Shown here: positions 32,593 through 43,846 of the stretch, in pieces
Layout: every line of letters begins with the position of its first letter
Numbering within the stretch: the first letter of the stretch is position 1
Source of the DNA: Favolaschia claudopus
Lineage: Eukaryota; Basidiomycota; Agaricomycetes; Agaricales; Mycenaceae
Direction: 5' to 3'
Assembly (NCBI GenBank): GCA_037176885.1
Contig: JAWWNJ010000175.1
Span: forward strand, 186,001-250,000
DNA length: 64,000 nucleotides
Made by a program: the position numbers and the translations under genes
The notes under the pieces: model-generated
What the model was told of the DNA's origin: nothing
Database searches by the model: none
What the model saw: the letters and a program-made list of their open reading frames with translations, nothing else

Positions 32593-33483
32593 GATAAGCA
32601 AGCATTCAGGGTCCGATTTCCTCATTCAATCGATAGGCCCTCACATTCGCTAGTCGGTCGACGCTACAAACAAGATCGTCACCTTTACTACCTTCGCCAA
32701 AACTCAGGCCCCCACCTTTCTGTGTTTCCCCCGGGAAGCTCGGGGTTTTTGTACTTCTATCGGCCTCAGTATTCCATGCCATGTGAGGGAGGCCTCCGTT
32801 TTCGCCTGGCAGATTCCCCTGAGGATTTCGAAAGCGCACAGGACCTGATCTCTCCGAACGGTCTACCTTGGCAGATCAGCCTCCCTCAGATCAGCTGTCG
32901 GGAACACTACCACCTCCGCGACCAACTGCTACTTGAATCCCTGGTCTCTAGATACCAAATATCGCGATGTCGCCACCTTTTTCGCGACGTCAACCAAATA
33001 TTCTCTCACAACCTCATCTTCCGCCTCAATCAAGAGTTCTCCGTCAACTTTCGCGCACTCTCTCTCGTCGTCGTGGGCAGAGATAAAATTCACAGACTCG
33101 TCTTGCCCCATTTGTTTGATTGCCAGACGGACAACGTCAGGTGGTATCCTTGGGCAGGTAGGTAGATCCACTCGGAAGCTTTTTGGATAACTTACATACA
33201 TATCGTGAACGCAGGCTCGGCCATAGCCCATTTCGAAAAATCTACAAACCCTCAGTATGAAGGAAAACGGGTCGTCCATCTGCGTGTTGTGCGCATAATC
33301 GTTCCCGTTTCTCCTACCTACGAGGATCGGACCCCCACCAAAGTTATCGCAAAGCCAGAAGAAGGACAGCTCTTATGTCGCGAGCACAGGGGAAACCTAC
33401 AGCCCTGGGCGTGCGACATCGACGCGAAACCTGGTACCTCTATTGCGGTTGGCCTCTCAATGCTGTGGGATCACGACAAATAG
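32593..33483 (+). CDS. Hypothetical protein, 5' end uncertain
   Basis: An open frame runs from at least 32593 through a 57 nt GT-AG intron (33158-33214; gtaggt...cgcag) to TAG at 33481-33483, about 275 codons. Readable parts are RRYKQDRHLYYLRQNSGPHL, GGLRFRLADSPEDFESAQDL, GLPWQISLPQI, then in exon 2 AHFEKSTNPQYEGKRVVHLR, KPEEGQLLCREHRG and KPGTSIAVGLSMLWDHDK. Patterns such as 'FRL.DSPEDF...DL..PNGLPWQI.L' recur in agaricomycete proteins of unknown function (from memory). There is no ATG before the TIR element at 32569, so the 5' exon may have been displaced or lost by that insertion. No domain of known role was recognised. Confidence 0.5.
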
Positions 33484-33865
33484 TTCAGAATGGAACTCAT
33501 ATCTATTAGGACTTGAGTTGTATACCAACTCATGTAGGAGAATTTACGTTCTCAAACATACATTCTGTCGGCCTGGCATGAGCTCAAGTTACGCACAAAT
33601 TTGACTCTCAAGATTAGAATACTCTATTTCAAAGAGCAGCGCAGGATGAACGTTTCTTTATAAATATTCGCCTTTCTTTTGGAATGGCTGTAGAGATCAG
33701 GAAACGATGTATACGAATGAATCTCAATCGGCCATGATTCTAATGCGTCGAGCTGATATCAAACGATATACGATTCTGGGGTCAAACGACCCAAACTTGG
33801 ACTAAGTATACGGACAAAACATGGTGGTAGATATAGTTATATAAACGAGAGTATTCCTTGTTAAA

Positions 33866-36800
33866 TCAAGGCAACTTGACACTAACACTCGCTCCAACAG
33901 TGCCATTCGTCGGAAGAGCAACGGTAACTGGCCGGCTTTTAACCGACCCCCACCCTGGCGGGGCCGTCCCAGACAAAAGCGTAAAGTTGAGCGCAAGCCC
34001 CGTAAGACTCTGCGTCGGATCCGACACAGTAACCTCCCAGATGTCCATCCGCAATATGAGGATTGAGTTCCCATTCGACTTGACCTGAATCGCGCCGACG
34101 CCAGACTTCAACGACGGAACCGTGAAAGTCGAACCCGCAGCAGTCCAGAAGGCGATGTACGCCGTGTTGTGTGCGCTATCGAGAAGGCAAGAAATCGACC
34201 CATCGTTGCGCACGACGTGTAGGTTGTTGGGCTCTGCAGCTGCCTTCTTCGCAAACCCAGCCTGTGTCGTTCCGGGGTACATCGCATAGGACGTAGGCGC
34301 GGAAATGTCCTTGTGCGATAGGAAGGCAGTGAACATATCCACAGTGCTAGCCGCCGCCTTGGAGCTGCCGATATTCTGCCAATTCCCAGTCTTCTCCCCT
34401 ACCTGAACAGACAACGAAACAGCCGGGTCGGAAGCGTTGAAAGTGTACCCAGTACCCCCATGCCAAAGGGTGCTGACGTTGGTGTAATTTCCCGAACCTT
34501 TCGTAGCGCCGTTGACAAAGACGTCTCCGGAATGTGCACGCTGATCCAAGACGGTATACACCGGCGCGGAAGTCGACGACGTGATGAGCGCGATCATGAC
34601 GAACACGATATCGTCTTCGAGGAAGAAGTAGGTCTTGCGCCAGGTCAAGGCTCGAGTTGCGGGGTTGTCGTAGCGCATGGCAGCAATGCCGACGGCTCCG
34701 TCGGATACCCCACCGACGTACGGTTGAATTCCTGGTTTAGATGTAGATTCGCAATTGAGAGGTGTGGCGCCGTAATCCACCGTAGTGCCAGGGATTAGAT
34801 TCCAATCCCACGCGGAAAAGGTGTCCTGGTACTGAACAAAGAATCAGTCATACAGTGGTTCGATGCGCCTAGTGGTCAATACCTCGTTGCCTATGAAACA
34901 TCAAACCTGAGTAAAATCGTACGCAACAGTTAAGGAAGCCATACCGGTATTATACGTATAGATCGCTCCATCCGACAAATGGAACCCAAGTTTATTCTGC
35001 GAATTCACACACTCCGCATTTAACGTCCGCTTGCCAAACATCTTCAGCGTAACCATATAGTTTTGCCCACGGTGAACCTAAACCAGTCGTCATGAGCCAT
35101 GACTCAACATCCTCCTTCAACCGCAGCGTGTCACTCACCATATAGTCATTTGCATAGAACATCCGATTCCCCACAATAGAACCGGTGTTGACAGTGGATC
35201 CATTACCAGCCAACCCGTTGTACACTTGTGTGATATCGTCCGAATCCCAGAGTTGCCCCAGCTCTTGAATTTGCGTCAAGTTTATCTGGAGAGTCGCTGC
35301 AGAGCTTCGAAAACATTAGTTCAAAATCGATATTTGAAGAAGAAATATGTAGAGACGAACGAACTTTTTGTCGGTGGTCGGCTGAGCAATGTTCCGCCCA
35401 ATCACAGTCTACAAAGTTCGTGTAAATGCACTAGTTCGTTCCGAAACAAAACGGGAAAACGGCAAACGCACATAATCCCAGTGAGGAATGTTCGTAATTA
35501 TGTTCCGGAAAATCATCCACGCATCCTAGAATAGATGTAGTAGTCGATTAGCTATAGTACGTTGACAAGGAAAAATGTTGAGGAGTGAATCATCGATCCA
35601 CACACTCACCGCTTTCAACAAGGAAGTAAAAATGCTCTTCGCGTCGTCGCCCGCTTGGAATTGGGTCCCGCCTGAACAAATTTCGAGGTTGAGGACGTCA
35701 TTGACGCTGAAATTCGAACGGCATAATCAGCGTCCGTAATATGCAGCCCAGAAAAACATGAAATTCCAACACATACTAGTCTTTTCCGTAGGCACTGTAA
35801 TCAGCATTATTCAGCCAAATTCAACACAGTTCCGACGATGTGAATTTTTCACTAACCCGTTATACAACAACCCGACATGTTGCCCAAACGAGCCATCCGG
35901 CCGAATCCCATCCGCCTTAGGCTGAGTCTGATATACGAAGTCGCTATGAACGACATCGTATCCCTCCTTGACGAGCGAAGAGTTGCCTTGGAGGAGTCCC
36001 AGATCGATGCCGACGGAGGCAATATCGAGGAGATTCGCGCCGGTGATGCCAGAGGTCATATTTTGAATGCCGGTTTGCAGGGTGTTGTATGCTCGGCTGG
36101 TCATTCGGGTGCAGCCTTCGAGTTCGGAAGCGGTTAGGGTGTCTCCGAGCGAGAGGCAGACTTGGCCGACCCAGCTGGGGATGAGGATGATCTGTTCAAT
36201 TTTAGTGCGAGAACTTGAAAAGGTGAATTGAGGGTGTGGATCGTACGTTGGAGAACCAGTTGGTATTCCTGAACAATAGATATAAGAACGGGAAGAGACG
36301 AGGTTGATTGGATGTGAATATTATATTCACCATAAACCAGGGGTACCGCAAGGACACACGGCGGTCCCGTTTCCGTCTAGACATCCAGGATTCGTGAAAT
36401 CGTTGTCGAACCAGTAACCCATCGCAGTCGAGATCGAAGCTCGAAGGTCAGGATTGCCAGTCCAGTTTAACGCGCCTTTGAAGCCGCCGTGCCATGCAGA
36501 AGCGAAAGTGTCTGTAAAATGCAAAATAATTAAAATGTGGTTCGAATAAATACTGGAATAAAATGGGGGAAAGAATTTACTTGTGCGAACCCAATGCTGT
36601 TGAGCGGGCCAGCTGCTGCGACTTCCGTCGCAGCCTGCAGCATAATTGACATCGGCCCAAGTACCATCTTCTCGCTGCGTAGAAAGCCTGGGATTTTATG
36701 GTCAATACCACATACAAACACGTTTCGAAAATAAAATGACGAAGGAAACGCACCATAAAGCAATATTTGCCGCGCCGGTCGAAGAGCCGACGATATTAGA

Positions 36801-36917
36801 AAGTCTGCGTTCGCGGACAGTGTCGAGTTCTGAGTCCGATCGTTGCAACTTGGAATCGACGAGAAGCGCGCCGAGTGCCACGACACATGGCACCAGGAAG
36901 GCGGCGCGGAACATCAT
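33866..36917 (-). CDS. Secreted polysaccharide lyase family 8
   Basis: Many small GT-AG introns; the coding frame is continuous from ATG 36917 to TGA 33866, roughly 780-800 aa. It has a signal peptide (FRAAFLVPCVVALGALLVDS). The alpha/alpha-toroid domain shows GTWADVNY, NTNWFSN with IPSW (Asn region), DGIRPDGSFGQHVGLLYNG (catalytic His) and AYGKDY on a very short exon near 35.78 kb (catalytic Tyr). GNRMFYANDYMV carries the Arg region. The beta-sandwich domain follows (FSAWDWNLIPGTTVDYGATPL, RTLTWRKTYFFLEDDIVF-like, LWHGGTGYTF). PL8 enzymes cleave hyaluronan, chondroitin, xanthan or related uronic-acid polymers by beta-elimination; the substrate here is not predictable. There is no visible frameshift. 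Exon ends were checked only in part. Confidence 0.88.
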
Positions 36918-37000
36918 CGGAAAGAGAGTAACAAGCTGAGTGAGAAAGAAGAAGAGAAGAAAGGAAAGTATTTTGTGAGGCTGATTGAACTGCGCTCACC

Positions 37001-37007
37001 TTTTATA
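37001..37007 (-). promoter_or_regulatory. Putative TATA box of the PL8 gene
   Basis: TATAAAA on the minus strand, 84 nt before the ATG at 36917. Confidence 0.5.
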
Positions 37008-37587
37008 CATGTGAGATTGTCGCGAAATGATGCCGCGGGAAGATGATCTTCGTGACGGTCCCTACCTGCCTACCGAGCCTTGGCCCTTTGATGGGTTCCT
37101 CTTGAAACTTTCGGCTAATCGGAGGAGACAATTGAGTTGAGTCAATATAGATTGAGCGAGGGTCTACGCGCCTTCCCACACACATACGTAGACATACGTT
37201 CACACCAATGAAAAGTCACTAACGTCCCCGCCCCGGGCGGGAATTGATAGCCGACGTTGTCGGAGGGTGGGCGCGCATTGTACGCCGCGCCAAGCGTTAA
37301 GACTCCCGGCTCCGTATGTAGCTGCAAAGGTGCGCTCGAAAACAGATTCTTGCCTTGTACAACCGACCTCCATTTTTCTTGCCTGAGGCTGGCGCGCAAA
37401 TCAGACTGGTATCAAAGTGCATTCCGAGTCAGTGAATCAACTCAAACGGGTCATGGCATAGAAAGAGATATCCATCTCGAACATGAGGAAAACAAGTACA
37501 CTAACTGGCATTTCTTCACAGCACTACTCTCGAACAGGCTCGCCAAGCCTGAACGTTTGCTGAGCGTCAATGGCTGAGGGGAATCTA

Positions 37588-37851
37588 CTGTAGTATTTCG
37601 TTCAATTCGTAAGGTCACAGGTCACAGACCCCAAATCCTACGAAAATTTTCGTAAGTCACAGCGTCACAAAGGGGTCCTACGAAAGGTTTCCCTCTGTGA
37701 CTCGGATTTTGGCGCATTTCTGGGCCAAACAAGGGGTAAAAAAACGAAATTTTTCGTAAGTCACAGGGTCACAAAGCCCCCTTACGAAAGGGTAAATTCG
37801 TGAGGGGTGTCACACCCAAAACCGGCTTACGAATTGAACGAAATACTACAG
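37588..37851. mobile_element. MITE copy 1 (Tc1/mariner-like, TA duplication)
   Basis: A 264 bp element has perfect 26 bp terminal inverted repeats beginning CTGTAGTATTTCGTTC. It is flanked by TA on both sides (37586-37587 and 37852-37853), the duplication expected of Tc1/mariner superfamily elements. The interior is rich in TCACAG and TACGAAA palindromes (for example CTACGAAAATTTTCGTA). It has no coding capacity. It lies about 670 bp upstream of the PL8 start. A second copy is at 56228-56492. Confidence 0.92.
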
Positions 37852-37853
37852 TA

Positions 37854-40800
37854 TTGAATGACTCACCAGAACTCTCCCAGGAACGGGCACACGGGGTATT
37901 TTTCAATCCCACTGGTGGGTAACTGCTCGTATATGTGGTTCGAGTCACCTTGCATTGACTCTTGAGGCTTGTCTTGACTTCCAGTTTAAAACTTGAACAT
38001 CGGGGGATTGGGGAAGAGGCATGCATTCGGAGTTATCCGCGATCGGCGTACGGCATTACGGCATTGCTTTGAGTTCCGATCAGTGCCAAACAAATCGCAA
38101 ACAACGAAAACTTTTTTTATCTTCCGCTCCGCCACAGCTCTCGCGGATGTGGAGGCCCAACGAACAGAAAGCCACTGCTTTCGTCGACTAGCCCTGATAG
38201 ATTCATAAGGCCCTCCGGGCATCCCTGGTACCGGGGACTCGGCAAGGAGTCAGGACTGGGTGGCTAGGAGCTACTCAAGCACTTGGGGGTAACATTGATT
38301 AACGTTGATTTCTTGAAGTAATTGGACATCGGACTCAGAATCACTCGTGTTCTCAGCCCCCGCTTTTGAACAAGAAAGCAACCATAGAAGCAGCCCTCCA
38401 CAGCTATTGTGGCAAGGTTGACGGGTACAAGTTGGATTTCCATGGCCATAGGATTTTTGACATCGATGATATCGAGAACGGCGGGAGGATGTTCGCTAGG
38501 GTTATATGCCCGCTACCGATGCGCTAAGAAGTATTCCACCGCCTAATTAAACTCCGTTCTATTCGACACAAGTGTCGACTTCGCTAGTGCAACTTGCCAC
38601 ATTCCAATATAATGTTTCGCAATTTACATATGGCTTTGAAAAATATTCATGCAGCACGCCAGAATGGCACCGGTCGCTCAGCAGTCAGTACATACACTCT
38701 GGTCTGCGGCCTAAATTGGCCCAGACCGGCCAGACTGGCCCAGACAGCTGGCCTCGCCGCCTCTGGCGGAAGTAGAAACTTGAAGCTGAGAGCCGATCGC
38801 GTTGAGATAGACCGAGAATAAGCAAGTAAAAGAGAAAGTTTACAATATAAGCAGATTTCGAGGAATATGAACAGCACCTAGATATCATATACTGGGTTGC
38901 AAGCTGGTGGTGGGCGAGAGGCAAGGCAACAGCCGGAAAACCGGCAACTGCTATACCCGGGACAGAGAATTTCTCACGCCTCTCCATCCTCAACGATGTC
39001 GCCTGCGCGCCTAACTAGCGCTAGCGGTTCAACTGGCGGGAAATATGATCTGCGTGTGCTCTGAAATATTCTCGCGCTCGGCCTTCGTTTCCTCTGGCTT
39101 TGGGACCCCGAAATGGATCAAGTACATAGAAGCATTAAATTTGCAAAGCCAGCTGCAGAGTGTTTGGATCTTCGAGGATATGTCGGATCTCTGGGCTGTG
39201 CTGGAGACAGTGGGGAAGGTATGTGTAAGCTATGAGTGTTGAAATCTCAACTCACAGAGCACTATAGCCCGAAAAAAACGCGTTCACAGGGTCTTTGGGG
39301 TGTTTGACGATCGCGACGTATTTGCAACGGAGGGAGTCTGCAGGTACGCTATCCTATCTATGGAGTCTAACAAAATGCACATACTGGCGTTACAACAGCG
39401 TGCGCTTATGGCGCGCCTGACAGCAAAGCGTAGTCGACACGTCGATACTCGGACCCGCATTCTACGATTAGGCGCTACACCCTTGACACGACAGCTCTGT
39501 TTATCGCTCGTTCAAGTGATCATACACCCCCACTGGTGCGTTGTCCTTCTTTGTATTTGAAGAGGCGTATACTGATTCGTTCCTGCCTGCAGTAGGGGAA
39601 TCTCTGTCCCCGAGAGAAGCTCTCAGCTTTCGTCAAGATGCGTCTCTTCGCATACGAGGGTGGGTGCTGTATAATTTTTTTTTTCATAATCCGATTGACA
39701 GGTTTGTACAGCTCGAGCCCTTGGTCGCTTCGTCTCCCGACGAGATTTCGTCTTGATTCAGCTACGGGACAATGGCGTAGTCTGCACACCCTTCCTTCTC
39801 TCCAGCTGCACACGTCGACTTCCGACTCGACGAGTCAATGGATATGTGCTTCTTATTTTTTTCCGTATCTGTGGGTCCCGAGCTTGCGCCTCGTCTTGTT
39901 ATTCTTGCTTCTCTCACTCACGCTGACATCTCATAGGCTCGGTAGCAGCTTGCAAGCCTTGCACACTTCGTACACGTGCCACCGCACATGCACCTTTGAC
40001 GCTCAGCTTGACCAAGTCGTCTATCGTGCATGCTCATGGTGCGTGTCAGTTCAGCTTATTTCGGGCCCGACAGATCAACGGTAATTACCGTAAAACTGCT
40101 CCACAAGTGCCAGTGACCGACTTCCAACCCTCTGATGCTGACTCGTGAACGCCCGAGCTTCGCCGGCATGCAAGAGAGGGTCCTGACGCCGACATCCAAG
40201 ACCCCCAGCTTCAGGTTTTTCGGCATCCGAGGGTCCAGGGGTATTCCTCCTTGTCGACTTCGTCCTCCCCCTCACTGTTCCTTCGGTCCTCCCACTCAGT
40301 TTCGAGGCTGTCTTTGGTGACCGGCCCTGTACATATCTGCACCTCGCCACAACATTCACACGCTACGCAGGTGTCTCGTCGTCGATTCGTGTGGCACATA
40401 CTTACTACCCCCACCCTTCTTTTTTTCCCTACTTCCTCATTTTTTGATCTTTCTCTCTCTCTCGCAACTTTCTTCCGCTATCAAGGATTCTTACTTGCCA
40501 GCTCTATTCCCACTCATGATCATCCCACCCCCCTTTCTTACCCCCTCTTATTGTTCGCTTGCTACCTAAAATTAACATCATTCTTTCTAGATCGTTTTGT
40601 CTTTTCCGCACCTCTACGTGTCTTTATCTTTCGGTACAGTCTCCTCCCTTCACAAATACATACATATCTATACTTCGTTACCTTATGGTCTTCCTTTCCC
40701 CTCCGCCCCTGGATCCGCAGCCGCCGCCTCCCTCGAGCCCTTCTTCGGCTCGCCGTCACATTGTGTTCCGCTCGACTACTCGTCATTGCCGACCTTCACT

Positions 40801-41527
40801 CCCTTTCGACGTACACCCAGCAAGCCTCCGCTTCATCCAGACTGTTTGTTATCCGTGCTGGGGCTGCGGGGGCTATCGATCCCTTGTCGTCACCGCCGCC
40901 ACGACTTACCCCACCTCACGGTCCTCGACCTTTATCTTTGTCTCTGACGTGATCATGCTTGCGCTGGTCTAAGGCAGACGAACGTTGGGCTGTCAGCTGA
41001 AGTCCTACTGCGATCATCGGTGTTGTTGTGGCTCCTGGAGGAGGGACTACGGGAAGAGCTCGGGTGATAGTGGCGGTGGAACGAGATCATGAGCATTGAG
41101 CACGGTCGGGCGAGACTGGAGTGGACGTAGGTTCGGGTGCTTTGAAAGCGGCGCTGGGCTTCTTTCCCTGTCTGTGCCGCCTTGCTATTGCTGAACGAGG
41201 GGACGGCGAAGGTGCAAACTCGTGTGCGAGGTGATGGGGCTTCGGGTGAAAGTGAGGGCCTAATCCGCGACCTTGCCAGAGTTTACCTTGGCGGCGGGGT
41301 GGGGACGGGCGTCTTCGTACAATGTGCAGGTCGAGTCGTGGTGGCCTTGTGCACACTTCCGAAATAAGCTCTTGCAAGGACCGTTTTCGATGCAGATGTG
41401 CCGTTAAGACGGGAATTCACAAACAACCAATGTATTTACTATCCACGGACCACTATATAGGTCTTCGAAGGTGATAGCTACGGAAATAATAGGGGGACAT
41501 AAAGAACTAATGCGCGACAATCGTTTT
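37854..41527. other. Gene-poor interval with pyrimidine-rich tract
   Basis: No supportable gene. At about 40,230-40,960 the plus strand is very C/T-rich and open for 233 codons (40251-40952), but the translation is low-complexity (Leu/Ser/Phe/Pro) as expected of pyrimidine-rich non-coding DNA. Short frames at 39045-39242 and 39300-39560 have a possible small intron between them but no recognisable content. Confidence 0.4.
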
Positions 41528-42871
41528 TCAGCAAACCAATGCCCTATTCAAAAAAGTCAGCAAAAGATTATGCATATTGTAGGAGGAATGCGACTGTACA
41601 TTCGAGTCAAAATCCAAGCCAAAATTGTTGAGATGTTCCCGGATGTGGCCGCAGATAGTCTGGTTGAAGACTTGGCGAAGACTTGTCTCCATAAGCGCCA
41701 CGGAAGACCGATTGGGTAAGCTGTCTGCAATTTTCCTCAAATCGAAGATTTGGCCACATATAGGTGGTGGAGTCCGATCGAATGTAGTTGAGACAGCTGT
41801 GCGCACGGGACAACGCCATAAGTCGAAAGAAACACGCATCGGACCACCAGTATAGAGAGGGACTTCGACTTGTGTGGCCTGAGATACATATTTCTGGGTT
41901 TCATCTGTTAACTATGAAGGTCTTTCAATTGTCAGTCGAGAAGACATACCGGTTCGATGTAGTTCAGGAGGTTAGACTGTTGAATAGCGTATCTGGTGCT
42001 CCATTCTCGGTCTCGAGCCCTTTTCTCAGCATTGAGCCTTGCTTTACGCTGCTCAAATGGCATCCAAGAATACTCCTCCTGAGAAATGGTATGCAGAGCG
42101 GGTTTCGGCGGACGAGGTTCACGATCAATATTCCGGGCAATTTGTTTTGCTTGAGAGTTTCGCGCACGCTTGTCGATGGTAGGTAATCTAGACCTGTGTA
42201 CACAAGCTATATTGTCCGTGCATTCACAATTCGAACGATATCCTGAATATGTTCATTGGCTGTCAGCGAGATATCAGTCAATTACAACAAGATACAGACC
42301 AGGATTACGTCGCGGGTCAACACATTTGCAACTCTCCCCATATTTGATAGCCCGCTTACCGGCGAAATCGACACATCCATTTGCACACCGCCGCTCAGAT
42401 GATTTCTTGGGTTTACCTGAAAATCCATTCAATAGTCCAAACAAATGCAGAAAATGTGGAAACCGTACAAAGGCATTCTCCCTCGTGATATTTTCTTGCC
42501 GGAAGACCGTACTGTTCATTACAATGCTGTTGGCAGAAGTCTGACCTTCCATCTCAAGTCCGAATCTCAGGTTTTGTGTTTTGGATAGCGTAGTCACTTA
42601 CCTCTCCGATAGACTTGATTGCAGTCGCAACCCGGACCGAATAGCGTACAATCGTGTCGATAGCAGTATCTCTTGCGCCGAGGGATATAGGCTGTTACAG
42701 GGAACTCGTTCGGCTGTCAGGCAAGTGACACTCAGCTAACGACATACGCTGCTTGCGAGAGCATTGACAGTGAGGTCCGTATTTCACTGCCTTTGCTCTG
42801 CGAGGAAATGGTTGGCCAGGCTCATGGGGAGGCATTGGCTCCATGCAGCCCTGCTGGCAGCGTAGCTCCAT
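41528..42871 (-). CDS. Cys-rich repeat protein of unknown family
   Basis: Five exons (42871-42748, 42691-42602, 42416-42300, 42242-41950, 41878-41528) total 975 nt and close in frame to 324 aa. There is no signal peptide. The first ~115 residues hold four related Cys motifs: RCQQGCMEP...AVKYGPHCQC, RYCYRHDCTLFGPGCDC, RRCANGCVDF...AIKYGESCKC and YRSNCECTDNIAC. The pattern is CxxxC, a basic spacer, then YGxxCxC, separated by Arg/Lys-rich linkers, as in metal-binding modules. Next come a charged helical segment (QAKQIARNIDREPRPPKPAL, EQRKARLNAEKRARDREW) and a C-terminal domain (YTGGPMRVSFDLWRCPVRT, PPPICGQIFDLRKIADSLPN). Intron positions between modules fit module duplication. I recognise no family; DNA or metal binding is only a guess. 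Confidence 0.75.
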
Positions 42872-42879
42872 GGTCGGGG

Positions 42880-43846
42880 AAAGGACGAGAGCAGACAAGA
42901 GCTCCGGAAACAAGCAGATCGTACTTTGATTGATCAATGCCGGCGTCACGGATGTAGTGCCGACACGGTATGTCAAGGAGATGACTCAGTCTCGGACGGA
43001 CATAAGTCGCCGAAAGACAGATGGACGGACGGACAGGGACGGACATAGACACAGATCAATACGCGGACACATTGCAATTATCGTTTGGAGACCTGGATCC
43101 CTAACGGTACCAGGAACTTTGCTCCTCCTTCACTTTGGCCGGTCTTCCACCCCTTCTTACTGCAGCTCCACCAGCTTCGACGGACGACGACGGTCCAGGT
43201 CACGGTCGCGCAGATGGAGTCTACGAGGGAAGTACTGAGTAATGGTGCGTTTCACCCTCTAAGTGTGACCTGTGGATTGCTTGAGGGCGTGTTCTTATCT
43301 TATCAACCCTCGGATTGATCCGGAATAAATGATAAGGAAAGATGGGACAACGATAGAACGTCTGGGGCATTTGGTACCGTAACACCCGCCATCCCGTCAC
43401 ACTCTCAGTGTCACGCTCCTTCAAAATGACCGTTCATCTGGCTGCAGTACACCCAAGAGGCCTTGATGCTTGTGGAGCTAACTATTAGGGACCATCACAA
43501 TAGATTTCTGTTTTTTCCTACTTTTATTTAGACTCAAATTTGGGGATATCAGCAGCATGACAGCCAAAATAGTTGCCATTTTGAACGCCGCAGAATGGTC
43601 CCAACAGGTCCAAAACCGACGAGAAAAAAAGACAAGGCAACTAAGAAGACCTTAAAGTACATGTACAAGCACTATTTAGGATACCAAGGGAGGTGTAGTT
43701 CAACCATCTCATACGTTCCGACCCAGACGCGTACATGTAATTCTCTCGGGTATACTACCATCACATTCGAAAAAAAATCGGTCCTTGAAAATACGAAAAA
43801 AGTCCGACGAAAATTGGAGGATCCTAGTCTGTCTCGCGCAACGAAA
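42880..43846. other. Intergenic
   Basis: Upstream of the Cys-rich gene and downstream of the secreted-protein gene. A short gacggacggacaggga-type simple repeat lies at about 43020-43050. The plus-strand 172 aa frame at 43595-44113 overlaps the 3' exons of the real minus-strand gene and is a shadow. Confidence 0.45.

Noticed and set aside
40251..40952. 233-codon open frame on the plus strand
   Set aside because: Low-complexity translation of a pyrimidine-rich tract in which two frames are open at once; no motif or splice support.
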